In this document: piece after piece, positions 45,171-52,867 of the stretch | Numbering within the stretch: the stretch's first letter is position 1 | Layout: every line of letters begins with the position of its first letter | Origin: Chloroflexi bacterium UBA6077 | Lineage (GTDB): Bacteria; Chloroflexota; UBA6077 | Assembly: GCA_002436065.1 (NCBI GenBank) | Contig: DIXP01000092.1 | Span: forward strand, 1-64,000 | Length of the DNA: 64,000 bases | Reading direction: 5' to 3' | Made by a program: the position numbers and the translations under genes | The notes under the pieces: model-generated | The model's input: the letters and a program-made list of their open reading frames with translations, nothing else | What the model was told of the DNA's origin: nothing | Database searches by the model: none

Positions 45171-45941
45171 TCAAACGAACAGCACCCCACCGTTGAGAAG
45201 GATGGTTTGACCTGTGATGTAAGCAGCTTCGTCCGATATTAGGAAGGCTGCCGTCGCCGCGACCTCCTCGGCCGTGCCGTACCGGCCGACAGGGACCTTC
45301 GCCAACTGATCTTTTCTGAAGGTGGGATTCAGATCATCGATATGATTCTCGTAGTAGACCACCTCGTGGGATTTCTCCAGGTGGCCCGGTCCAACATGGT
45401 TGCAGGTAATTCCGAATTCGGCAAACTCGTTGGATACCGAGCGAGTAAACCCGATGATGCCATGCTTGGCAGCTGCATTAGCAGACTTGAACTTGGTACC
45501 CCGGATACCGGACTGGCCGCCGATATTGATTATCCGGCCCCAACGCTGCTCTACCATCGAGCCAACGAAGGCTCGCGTGCAATAGAAGGCGCTGGTGAGA
45601 CTCGTCCTGAGAACGAAATCCCAAAACTCGTCGGTAGTCTCCTGGAGTCGACACATCGGTGCGATACCGACGTTGTTGACCAGGATGTCCACCCCGCCAA
45701 ACCGGTCGAATACCCTGTCGGCCATCTTCTGGACCTGTGCGGAATCGGTGACGTCTGCAACTGCCAGCATCGCATCCACGCCCATGGCGCGGATCTCCTC
45801 TGTGACCCGCTCGCCGTCGGCCACGCTGCCCCTCACGTTGACGACGATATTCACCCCCTTCTGGGCGAGGGTCTTTGCAATCGCCTCCCCGATGTTTCTG
45901 CCGGACCCCGTGACCACGGCTGTCTTACCCTGAAGGCCCAT
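45171..45941 (-). CDS. Short-chain dehydrogenase/reductase in the tct cluster
   Basis: This 256-aa NAD(P)-dependent oxidoreductase starts at the ATG at 45941 behind GAGGTG. The cofactor motif is TGSGRNIGEAIA (a Gly-Asn variant of TGxxxGIG), followed by NNVG, then the catalytic Ser in NIGGQSG and Lys in SANAAKHGIIGFT; the usual catalytic Tyr position reads NAAAKHG, with Ala or Asn in place of Tyr, so activity may be altered. The C-terminus YITGQTILLNGGVLFV is typical of FabG-like members. It lies between the M29-like and tctB genes in one operon. Confidence 0.88.
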   Translation of the reverse strand: MGLQGKTAVVTGSGRNIGEAIAKTLAQKGVNIVVNVRGSVADGERVTEEIRAMGVDAMLAVADVTDSAQVQKMADRVFDRFGGVDILVNNVGIAPMCRLQETTDEFWDFVLRTSLTSAFYCTRAFVGSMVEQRWGRIINIGGQSGIRGTKFKSANAAAKHGIIGFTRSVSNEFAEFGITCNHVGPGHLEKSHEVVYYENHIDDLNPTFRKDQLAKVPVGRYGTAEEVAATAAFLISDEAAYITGQTILLNGGVLFV

Positions 45942-45966
45942 GAGATTACACCTCACAACCTCTCTG

Positions 45967-46926
45967 CTAAATGGCGAGCTTCCCATCGTCCATCAATACG
46001 ACCCCATCCGCCACCACGGTTGCCCGAGAGATGACGCCATCTAGGTGTGTAACGCTGGCCATCTTCCCACCAAGAGTGCCGTTGCTGCCCAGAGCGAAGT
46101 GGATCGTGCCTAACCGCTTCTTGTCCTCAGTAACGTTACCAGTTGTCCTGGCTTTGGCGTTGGTTCCTATGGCGAACTCCCCCACTGCAAGGGAATTCGA
46201 GTCTCCCTTGGTGGAGATGACCTCCTCGAACTGCTTTGCCTGGACCCCGCCCCGGATCGATATCACTCGCCCCTCGCGAACTTCCAGCCGGATCGGCTCA
46301 GCCAGCAGCCCGACCGAGTGGACAGAAAGGTCGAACACGATGGTGCCCTCGGCTGTGCTCTCCAGGACGGCGCTCGCCGCCTCGCCCGTGGGCCAGCCCG
46401 CGCTCCTGCCCGGCCGGATCATCCCGTCCAGAGGCAAGCCCGCTCGGCCCTCCAGCGAGAAGGTGACGTTGGTGCCCTTTTCGCTGGTGACTACGATCCG
46501 TGTTGCCTTCGACAGAGCCTCGGCCACGCGGGCTGTCACCTCCTTGAGTTCGCGTGGATCCACAGTGGCAGCCCCCTCCGTGAGCATCTCCACCGTGGCG
46601 CCAGGCATCACCAGCACCCTTTTCCCCGACCTGACAGCGCTTCTAGCCGCATCGGTGTGGTTGATCCCCATGGAGGTCGGGCAGACGGAGAGGTCCGCCG
46701 CCATGAGAGCAGCGGCGACGAGGCGCGTCGGTTCGTTGCCGTGCATTGCCCGGGGAAGCATCATTACCAGATTAGGCTCCATGTCCATCTGGTAGGCACA
46801 CGCCACCAGCGACTCACCGATCAGCGGGTCGGTATTGGAGTCGGTGATTATCGCCACCTCATCCCCCGGCCTGCCGTTCATCTCCAGGGGAACGCGGGCG
46901 TATTTCATCAGTCTTGCCAGCTTCAT
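45967..46926 (-). CDS. M29/NicX-like metalloenzyme (leucyl aminopeptidase or dihydroxypyridine dioxygenase family)
   Basis: This 319-aa protein is in the family that includes aminopeptidase T-like proteins and NicX, the 2,5-dihydroxypyridine 5,6-dioxygenase. Candidate metal ligands are Glu182 (WPTGEA), His276 (GTIHFALG), His294 and Asp296 (THLDGV), the pattern seen in NicX. The ATG at 46926 follows GGGAGGG. If truly NicX-like it would open a dihydroxylated ring; no other nicotinate genes such as amidase or maleate isomerase are adjacent, so a different small substrate is likely. It lies 25 nt upstream of the SDR gene. Confidence 0.82.
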   Translation of the reverse strand: MKLARLMKYARVPLEMNGRPGDEVAIITDSNTDPLIGESLVACAYQMDMEPNLVMMLPRAMHGNEPTRLVAAALMAADLSVCPTSMGINHTDAARSAVRSGKRVLVMPGATVEMLTEGAATVDPRELKEVTARVAEALSKATRIVVTSEKGTNVTFSLEGRAGLPLDGMIRPGRSAGWPTGEAASAVLESTAEGTIVFDLSVHSVGLLAEPIRLEVREGRVISIRGGVQAKQFEEVISTKGDSNSLAVGEFAIGTNAKARTTGNVTEDKKRLGTIHFALGSNGTLGGKMASVTHLDGVISRATVVADGVVLMDDGKLAI

Positions 46927-46990
46927 TGTGCCCTCCCTTGATCCCTGGATCACGCCGATTGAGGGTAAAGTCACATAGCGTGGGCCCGCT

Positions 46991-47794
46991 CTATTCGACG
47001 CGTCCGCCCTTGACACTCAGAAACTCGTAGTTGACGTTGCGGTTGAGGCCGCGTCTCATGGCATCCACCATGAATAGCTGCCCAGGCCGCAAGTTCTCCA
47101 GGTTGATTTCCGGGCCAAGGCTTCTTATGAGCCAAGTGGCGGTCTTAGGCCATCCGTGCGGGCCCACTTCAAACACCAACGGTTCGATGCCCATGGCCGC
47201 GACGATCTTGAGTATCGGGGCGGGATCGGAGTCCATAAGCAGCACCAAGTCGCTGTTCTCGACCGTTACCTTCTTCACCCCTTCCTCGAGGTCTCTCTGG
47301 ATGGCTTCTATGGCGTCGTCAGCGTCCAAGGGGCCAGTCGGATCCTTCTTGCCGATCTCTGTGAAGGCTTCCAACCCAATCTCCTTTGCCATCCTCACGT
47401 AGGAGATGCGCTCCTGGGGCGCAAGGGGTGGAATAACGTCCTCGCTGATCTCGACGCCGTCGAAACCCAGATCCTTCAGCCTCTCCATGAAGGGCCTGAC
47501 CTGGCCCTGCAGCGTCGCCACCTCGAAGGGGATGCCGCCCGGGAACACCTTGATCCCGTGGCTGTGATAGACATCCAGCTTGGCCTCGAACCACTTCCTC
47601 GGGTGGCGCGCGATGTTCGCGGCGTGGTCGGAGAACTTCACGTAGTCGACGACCTCCGCGGATGTCTCCATGAAGTTGCGAGCTTCCTGGATGCTCAGGC
47701 TCAGGTCGGTGACGATAGTGAGCCCATTGGATCTCGGCTTGGGCGGCCTTCTCGGTATCTGAAGAAAGGAGAAACAGCTGTCGACGTCTTTCAT
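46991..47794 (-). CDS. ComA (phosphosulfolactate synthase)-family protein
   Basis: The 267-aa product has the layout of (2R)-phospho-3-sulfolactate synthase: RPPKPRSNGLTIVTDLSLS, VDYVKFSDH, HGIKVFPGGIPFEVA, GFDGVEISEDVIPP, EAFTEIGKKDPTG and ITVENSD-like KVTVENSDLVLLMDSDP. In methanogens this enzyme adds sulfite to PEP for coenzyme M synthesis. Here it sits in a carboxylate-transport cluster with a CoA-transferase, so its reaction is more likely a related addition to, or lyase reaction on, an enol acid. GGGGAGGTG precedes the ATG. It is the most unexpected enzyme of the cluster. Confidence 0.82.
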   Translation of the reverse strand: MKDVDSCFSFLQIPRRPPKPRSNGLTIVTDLSLSIQEARNFMETSAEVVDYVKFSDHAANIARHPRKWFEAKLDVYHSHGIKVFPGGIPFEVATLQGQVRPFMERLKDLGFDGVEISEDVIPPLAPQERISYVRMAKEIGLEAFTEIGKKDPTGPLDADDAIEAIQRDLEEGVKKVTVENSDLVLLMDSDPAPILKIVAAMGIEPLVFEVGPHGWPKTATWLIRSLGPEINLENLRPGQLFMVDAMRRGLNRNVNYEFLSVKGGRVE

Positions 47795-47851
47795 TGGTTC
47801 ACCTCCCCATTGAGCTGTCAGCTTTGCGTGTTCGACGTTGGCTACTATCGG

Positions 47852-49084
47852 CTAAATCACATCTTCCGCCTTAAGGGCTTCCAACTCCTCCTGGGTGAAG
47901 CCCAGTTCGCCCAGGTACACCTCGTCGTTGTGCTGGCCGATGGTTGCGGGACCAGGCCAGCGGATGGCACCGGGTGTGGATGAGAACTTGGGGATGATCC
48001 CAGGCATGGTCACTCTGCCCAGCACCGGGTGCTCCACCTGCACCAGGTTCTCCCTGGCCTTGTACTGTGGGTCCTCGAAGATGTCGGCAATGGAGTGGAT
48101 TGGGGAGACGGGGACGCCGTTGTCGTCCAGGGTCTTCATGATCCAGTCCATCGGGTGCTGATGGAACCAGTCCTGGACGATTTGGGTGATGTCCTCACGG
48201 TTGGCCGAGCGATGAGGACCGCTGTCGAAGCGGGGATCGGAGAGAAGGTCCTTCCTGCCCATCACCTCGGTGAGGCGGTTGAAGGTGCGGTCCGTGCTGG
48301 TCACCATGATGACCCACTTCCCGTCGCCGCACTCGAAGGCTCCCGCTGGCGCTGCCCCCTGGCTGATGTGGCCGGCCCTCTCACGCACTTTGCCAGTGAG
48401 GTCGTACTCGGCCACAAGCTGCTCCAGTATCCGGAACACCGTCTCGTACAGCGCCACATCGACCTGCTGGCCCTCCTGGCCCTCGCTGGCCCTCAGGTGG
48501 TACAGGGCCATCGCCCCTGCCATGGCGCCAAAGATGCCTGTGACATAATCGGCCATCGCCAGGGGAGGGGAGAGGGGCGGCCTGTCCGGGTAGCCCTGGA
48601 GGTAGGTGAAGCCCGAGAAGGCGGTGGCGGGGGTGCCGAAGCCCGCCTTGTGGGAGTAGGGGCCCGTCTGGCCGTAGCCGGAGATACGGACCATGATCAG
48701 CTTCGGGTTGACCGCCTTGAGGACGTCGTAGCCGAGGCCCCAGCCCTCGAGGGTGTCGGGACGGAAGTTCTCCACCACCACGTCGGTCCCTGCCACCAGC
48801 CTCTTCAGGATATCCTTGCCCTTCGGCTTACGGATGTCCAGGCTGATGGAGCGCTTGTTCCTGGAGAGGATGGTCCAGGGCCCAGGGACTCCCTTGATCA
48901 CTGGCGCCATGCCACGGTTGGAGTCACCCACCTTGGGTAGTTCGACCTTCAGGACATCCGCCCCAAAGTCGGCCATAAGGCTTGCCGCGAAGGGACCGGC
49001 AAACATTGTCCCCAGGTCGATCACTCGGACCCCAGCAAGGGGACCACTGGGTAAGGGTCTGTCCGTAGGCATCAGCTCTTGCAT
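47852..49084 (-). CDS. Class III CoA-transferase (CaiB/BaiF family)
   Basis: This 410-aa enzyme transfers CoA between carboxylic acids through an aspartyl-CoA intermediate; the nucleophile should be the Asp in LAMADYVTGIFGAMAG. Other marks are GVRVIDLGTMFAGPFAASLMADFGADVLKVE, RNKRSISLDIRKPKGKDI and ISGYGQTGPYSHKAGFG. An AGGGGGG site lies before the ATG. It follows iclR and starts the cluster of enzymes, so it probably activates the imported acid to its thioester before cleavage by the HMG-CoA lyase-like enzyme. Confidence 0.95.
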   Translation of the reverse strand: MQELMPTDRPLPSGPLAGVRVIDLGTMFAGPFAASLMADFGADVLKVELPKVGDSNRGMAPVIKGVPGPWTILSRNKRSISLDIRKPKGKDILKRLVAGTDVVVENFRPDTLEGWGLGYDVLKAVNPKLIMVRISGYGQTGPYSHKAGFGTPATAFSGFTYLQGYPDRPPLSPPLAMADYVTGIFGAMAGAMALYHLRASEGQEGQQVDVALYETVFRILEQLVAEYDLTGKVRERAGHISQGAAPAGAFECGDGKWVIMVTSTDRTFNRLTEVMGRKDLLSDPRFDSGPHRSANREDITQIVQDWFHQHPMDWIMKTLDDNGVPVSPIHSIADIFEDPQYKARENLVQVEHPVLGRVTMPGIIPKFSSTPGAIRWPGPATIGQHNDEVYLGELGFTQEELEALKAEDVI

Positions 49085-49159
49085 AGGAATAACCCCCCTG
49101 TAGTTACCCGATGCCTAGTTCTCGTTGCGCCGATGCAACGGGAGCATCGGGCTGGATTG

Positions 49160-49939
49160 CTAGATGTGGCTGTAGGCGCTGGCCATCTCCATGGCCACCC
49201 GGCGGGTCTCGGTGACTAGGAACTCTATCTTCTCGGATGTCATCCGGCTGGGCGGCCCTGTGACCGCAATAGCCGCCATCGCGGACCTGCCGGGCAGCAT
49301 CACAGTGGCGGCCACGGAGACAACACCGATCTCCCTCTCCTCCCGGCTGATGGCATAACCCTGCTGCCGGACCTGCTGGATCCTGGCGAGGAGCGCCTCT
49401 CGGGTCATGGTCTGGCCGTTCGCCAGCCTGACCTCCCCGAGTTGGTCTAGTAGGGCCTGTAGCTCAGCTTCCGGCATTGCCGCAGCCAGCAGCAGGCCGG
49501 ATGCTCCCACATGCAGGGGTAGACGCTGACCGAGACGGACGTTATAGCAGAGGGGATGAGGACTGTTGACGCGCTGGACCACGACACGGTCGAAGCCCTG
49601 GCGGATGAAGAGAGAGACCGTCTCGCCCGAGACCAGGGCCAGCTCCTCCAATAGAGGCAGGGCGGCGCGGTTCAGACTGCTGCCGGAGAGGAAGGCGCGA
49701 GCCAGGGGAACGACCCCCGCGCCCAATTGGTAGCGCGCTTGCTCCTTCTGGACGAGACCCCGGCGCTCCAGTACGCCGAGGAGGCGGAGCGCGGTGGCCT
49801 TGGGGATGCCCACGGCGCGACCCAGTTCGCTGACGCCCATGGGGCGCTCACATCCCTCCAGAGCTGCCAGGAGGTCAAGGGTGCGCTCGACGGATCGTAC
49901 GGATTGGCCGGACTGGGGAACCGTTGTTTCATGGACCAT
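49160..49939 (-). CDS. IclR-family transcriptional regulator
   Basis: This 259-aa regulator has an N-terminal winged helix (about 12-75: RSVERTLDLLAALEGCERPMGVSELGRAVGIPKATALRLLGVLERRGLV) and a C-terminal GAF-like effector domain (QRVNSPHPLCYNVRLGQRLPLHVGASGLLLAA, REEREIGVVSVAATV). It is 75 nt upstream of the CoA-transferase gene on the same strand, so it likely controls the whole cluster and itself. Repeats at its own start may be its operator. Confidence 0.94.
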   Translation of the reverse strand: MVHETTVPQSGQSVRSVERTLDLLAALEGCERPMGVSELGRAVGIPKATALRLLGVLERRGLVQKEQARYQLGAGVVPLARAFLSGSSLNRAALPLLEELALVSGETVSLFIRQGFDRVVVQRVNSPHPLCYNVRLGQRLPLHVGASGLLLAAAMPEAELQALLDQLGEVRLANGQTMTREALLARIQQVRQQGYAISREEREIGVVSVAATVMLPGRSAMAAIAVTGPPSRMTSEKIEFLVTETRRVAMEMASAYSHI

Positions 49940-49970
49940 TGTTTCACCAGATGGACCGATGTTCTATGAA
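49924..49970. promoter_or_regulatory. Repeated words over the iclR start, candidate operator
   Basis: TTGTTTCA occurs at 49924 and 49939, with a looser ATGTTCTA at 49959, while ATGGACC occurs at 49931 and 49951. The repeats span the iclR start codon, where autoregulation by IclR proteins is common. The assignment is inference. Confidence 0.4.
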
Positions 49971-50085
49971 GTGCATTTTGAGCCTTTTGGTGAGCCTTGT
50001 CAAGCACTTTGATGGCGACATGTTGCGCATTGAGGGCGTGTTGCCGGGCGAGGGGTAAGCCGCGCGGAATCAGCCGAGAAAATCA

Positions 50086-50115
50086 TTGACATGGCGAATT
50101 GCCCTGTGATAAACT
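50086..50115 (+). promoter_or_regulatory. Promoter of the ilv-leu operon
   Basis: A consensus TTGACA (50086-50091) is followed after 18 bp by TAAACT (50110-50115), preceded by TGTGA. The transcript would start near 50122, at the beginning of the T-box leader. Confidence 0.6.
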
Positions 50116-50385
50116 ACCTGCTACGGAAAAGTGAATATGGTAAGGCGTGGATGGGGAGCAGTAGGGCTATGCGGAAGTCCAGAGAGTCGGGGGTAGGTGG
50201 AAGCCCGATACGGAAGCGCAGCGTGAACTCGCCCCGGAGCAGCTAGGGCGAACGGCGCGGTGCAAGGGTGGGCCGCGCGCCAATAGTCCTCAGCCAGGGT
50301 ACGGAGCTGTTACACTCCGCAGAGTGGATGCAGAGCAAGGCTCGCATCAACATGGGTGGTACCGCGAGATACCTTTGGAGTCTCG

Positions 50386-50409
50386 TCCCGTTGTGGACGG
50401 GATTTTTTT
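50386..50409 (+). terminator. First T-box terminator
   Basis: The hairpin TCCCGT-tgtgg-ACGGGA is followed by seven T residues (50403-50409). Its 5' side can pair alternatively with the T-box word at 50354 to form the antiterminator. Confidence 0.9.
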
Positions 50410-50462
50410 GTACCCCCTGTTGTCGTGGCCTCACTGCATCAAGCAGGGTGGTACCGCGGGCT

Positions 50463-50492
50463 ATCCCGTCCCTAAGATGGACGGGATTTTTT
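50463..50492 (+). terminator. Second T-box terminator
   Basis: The hairpin ATCCCGTCC..GGACGGGAT (arms 50463-50471 and 50479-50487) is followed by a T-run. It is the last barrier before ilvB. Confidence 0.9.
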
Positions 50493-50529
50493 ATTGGGCG
50501 ATACCGGCGTATTGGAAAGGGGTACCAGC

Positions 50530-52194
50530 ATGAAGATGAACGGGGCAAGGATCGTCGCACAGTGTTTGGTCGAGGAGGGGGTCAAGGTGCTGTTCGGGAT
50601 TCCGGGCGGGACTATCACACCCTTCTACGACGTACTACCCGAGTTTCCCCTTCATCACGTACTGGTACGCCACGAGCAGGGGGCGGCCCACATGGCGGAT
50701 GGTTACGCCCGGGCCTCTCGCGGCGTAGGGGTGTGCTGCGCCACCTCCGGTCCGGGCGCCCTGAACCTGGTGCCCGGCATCGCGGCCGCCTATCTGGACT
50801 CCTCGCCGGTTGTTGCCCTCACTGCTAACGTCCCTACCTCCCTCATCGGCAAGGACTCATTTCAGGAGTGCGACATAACCGGCATCACACTGCCCATCAC
50901 CAAGCACAACTACCTGGTGGAGAGGGTGCAGGAGTTGCCGAAGGTGATGAAGGAGGCGTTCCATATCGCCCGCACAGGCCGACCTGGGCCGGTGCTGGTG
51001 GACGTCCCCAGGGACGTGCTGCTGGCGGAAACCAACTTTGCCTATCCCAAGGACGTCGACATCCCCGGTTACAATCCGACCATTCGGGGGAACGCGCTCC
51101 AGGTGAAGAGGGCGGCCGCTCTCATTAACGATGCGAAGAGGCCCGTGATCGTGGCCGGCCAGGGGGTACTGATCTCCCGCGCCGAGAAGGAGCTGCGCAA
51201 GCTGGCAGAGGCGACCGGCATTCCGGTGATAACGACCCTCCTGGGGATCGGCGGCTTCCCTGAGTCCCACCCGCTTTCCTTCGGCCTGGTGGGGCTGCAC
51301 GGCATGGCCTACGCGAACTATGCAGTGCACGAGAGCGACCTGGTCGTTGCCATCGGCTCTCGCTTCGACGACCGGGTGACGGGCGCGGTGGCGGAATTCG
51401 CCCCCAAGGCGAAGGTTGTCCACATAGACATAGATCCCGCCGAGATAGGCAAGAGTGTTAGGGTGACCGTGCCCATCGTCGGCGATGTCCGATCTGTGCT
51501 GGAGCGGCTGAATGGGGAGGTCCAGGCGGCCAGCCATCCCGAGTGGGTGGCGCAGATCTGCGCCTGGCGGATGAAGCACCCGGCCACGGAGGTGCCTGCC
51601 TCCGAGACCTTGCTCCCCCAGATGCCCATCAAGGCGATCTACGACGCTACGAAGGGCGATGCCATCGTAGTGGCCGATGTGGGCCAGCACCAGATGTGGG
51701 CAGCTCAGCTCTTCTGGTACGACGAGCCCTACAGCTTCATCACCTCCGGCGGCATGGGAACCATGGGCTTCGCCCTGCCCGCCGCTATAGGGGTCAAGCT
51801 GGCGAGGCCGAACAAGGAGGTGTGGGTGGTTATCGGCGACGGTGGCATGCAGATGAATATGCAGGAGTTGGCCACTGCCGTCCAGGAGGGGGTGGAGATC
51901 AAGATCGCCCTCATCAACAACTTCTGCCTGGGGATGGTCCGGCAACTCCAGGACCTCTTCTTCGAGAAGAACTTCGTGGCCACACCTCTCAGCGGTCCAG
52001 ATTGGGTGAAGCTGGCCGACGCCTACGGCATCGCCGGCATGCGGGCTACCAGGCAGGAGGAGGTGGCATCCGTTATCGAGGAGGCCAGGGCCACGAGGGG
52101 GCCGGTGCTGATCGATTTCCAGGTGGAGACCAAGATCAACGTCTATCCGATGGTGAAGCCGGGACGATCCCTGGGAGAGGTGATGGTGGGATGA
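50530..52194 (+). CDS. ilvB: Acetolactate synthase large (catalytic) subunit
   Basis: This 554-aa TPP and FAD-dependent enzyme condenses pyruvate with pyruvate or 2-oxobutyrate, the first common step of valine, leucine and isoleucine synthesis. The catalytic Glu lies in VRHEQGAAHMADGYAR; the TPP-binding motif is VIGDGGMQMNMQELATAVQEGVEIKIALINN. GIPGG, HGMAYANYA and SGGMGTMGFALPAA are typical of the anabolic form. The ATG at 50530 has AAAGGGG upstream. Its stop overlaps the ilvH start (ATGA). Confidence 0.97.
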   Translation: MKMNGARIVAQCLVEEGVKVLFGIPGGTITPFYDVLPEFPLHHVLVRHEQGAAHMADGYARASRGVGVCCATSGPGALNLVPGIAAAYLDSSPVVALTANVPTSLIGKDSFQECDITGITLPITKHNYLVERVQELPKVMKEAFHIARTGRPGPVLVDVPRDVLLAETNFAYPKDVDIPGYNPTIRGNALQVKRAAALINDAKRPVIVAGQGVLISRAEKELRKLAEATGIPVITTLLGIGGFPESHPLSFGLVGLHGMAYANYAVHESDLVVAIGSRFDDRVTGAVAEFAPKAKVVHIDIDPAEIGKSVRVTVPIVGDVRSVLERLNGEVQAASHPEWVAQICAWRMKHPATEVPASETLLPQMPIKAIYDATKGDAIVVADVGQHQMWAAQLFWYDEPYSFITSGGMGTMGFALPAAIGVKLARPNKEVWVVIGDGGMQMNMQELATAVQEGVEIKIALINNFCLGMVRQLQDLFFEKNFVATPLSGPDWVKLADAYGIAGMRATRQEEVASVIEEARATRGPVLIDFQVETKINVYPMVKPGRSLGEVMVG

Positions 52195-52724
52195 AGCACA
52201 CGCTCGTTGCGGTGATGGAGGACCGTCCTGGCGTCCTGACCCGTGTGGTGAGCCTGTTTCGGCGCCGCAATTTCAACATCGAGAGCCTGGCGGTGGGCCA
52301 CACGGAGACGCCGGGCATCTCCCGAATGACCCTGGTAGTGGACGGCTCCGACAGCCTGGTCGAGCAGGTGACCAAGCAGCTGTACAAGCTGATCAACATC
52401 CGGAAGGTGAGCGACGTCTCGGAGGATCCCACGGTGGACCGCGAGCTGGCGCTGATTAGGGTCTCGGCCAAGCCCTCCACCCGGACGGAGATCGTCCAGA
52501 TCGCGAACATCTTTCGAGCCAACATCGTGGACGTGTCGCCCACATCCGTGATGGTGGAGGCCACGGGGCCGGAGAACAAGGTTGAATCGTTGATCTCCAT
52601 GCTTCGCGGCTATGGCATAAAGGAGATGGTGAGGACCGGTAGGATCTCAATGGTGCGGGGCGCCATCCCACCCAAAGAGACCTCCAACGGCAACGGCGCT
52701 TCCCCCAACGGCCACCAGGCGTAG
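52191..52724 (+). CDS. ilvH: Acetolactate synthase small (regulatory) subunit
   Basis: This 177-aa subunit stimulates IlvB and confers feedback inhibition by valine. An N-terminal ACT domain (HTLVAVMEDRPGVLTRVVSLFRRRNFNIESLAVG) holds the effector, and residues 80-165 form the C-terminal domain. The ATG overlaps the ilvB stop. The last 15 residues are a disordered Asn/Gly-rich tail. Confidence 0.96.
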   Translation: MKHTLVAVMEDRPGVLTRVVSLFRRRNFNIESLAVGHTETPGISRMTLVVDGSDSLVEQVTKQLYKLINIRKVSDVSEDPTVDRELALIRVSAKPSTRTEIVQIANIFRANIVDVSPTSVMVEATGPENKVESLISMLRGYGIKEMVRTGRISMVRGAIPPKETSNGNGASPNGHQA

Positions 52725-52800
52725 CCGACGCAGAAATGGGATCGGGTAAGCCCGGACGCGAGGAAACAGGATGCACAGGATCAGGAAGTGAGGCAAACGT

Positions 52801-52829
52801 GTCTCCCTCTCCCTCAGGGAGAGGGAGAC
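52801..52829. repeat. REP-like palindrome between ilvH and ilvC
   Basis: Two 14-nt arms are exact complements around a single central C, built on the CCCTCTCCCT/AGGGAGAGGG core. The hairpin sits about 40 nt before the ilvC ribosome site. Confidence 0.85.
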
Positions 52830-52867
52830 AAGGCCATCATTCGATTTTCGACGGAGGAGAAAGGCGA

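Larger units (their letters stand above)
50122..50492 (+). ncRNA. T-box riboswitch leader with one Stem I and two antiterminator/terminator modules
   Basis: T-box leaders sense uncharged tRNA and let transcription continue into amino acid genes. Stem I is recognisable from GGGGAGCAGTAGGG through the AGAGAGTCGGGG..GGTGGAAGCCCGA apical part to GTGAACTCGCCCC, where CTC (50228-50230) is the likely Leu specifier codon. The conserved T-box word GGGTGGTACCGCG occurs twice, at 50354-50366 and 50446-50458, each followed by its own terminator hairpin with a T-run. The specifier call is inference supported by the leu genes downstream. Confidence 0.93.

Noticed and set aside
45967..46926. Complete nicotinate (nic) degradation cluster
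   Set aside because: Only the M29/NicX-like gene fits; hydroxylases, formylmaleamate deformylase, maleamate amidase and maleate isomerase are not found nearby.
50857..51945. 362-codon frame antisense to ilvB
   Set aside because: Shadow of ilvB; the protein composition is typical of reverse-frame translation.
52736..52867. N-terminal extension of ilvC through the palindrome
   Set aside because: The IlvC family starts at the ATG at 52868 behind a strong ribosome site; upstream codons encode repeat sequence.
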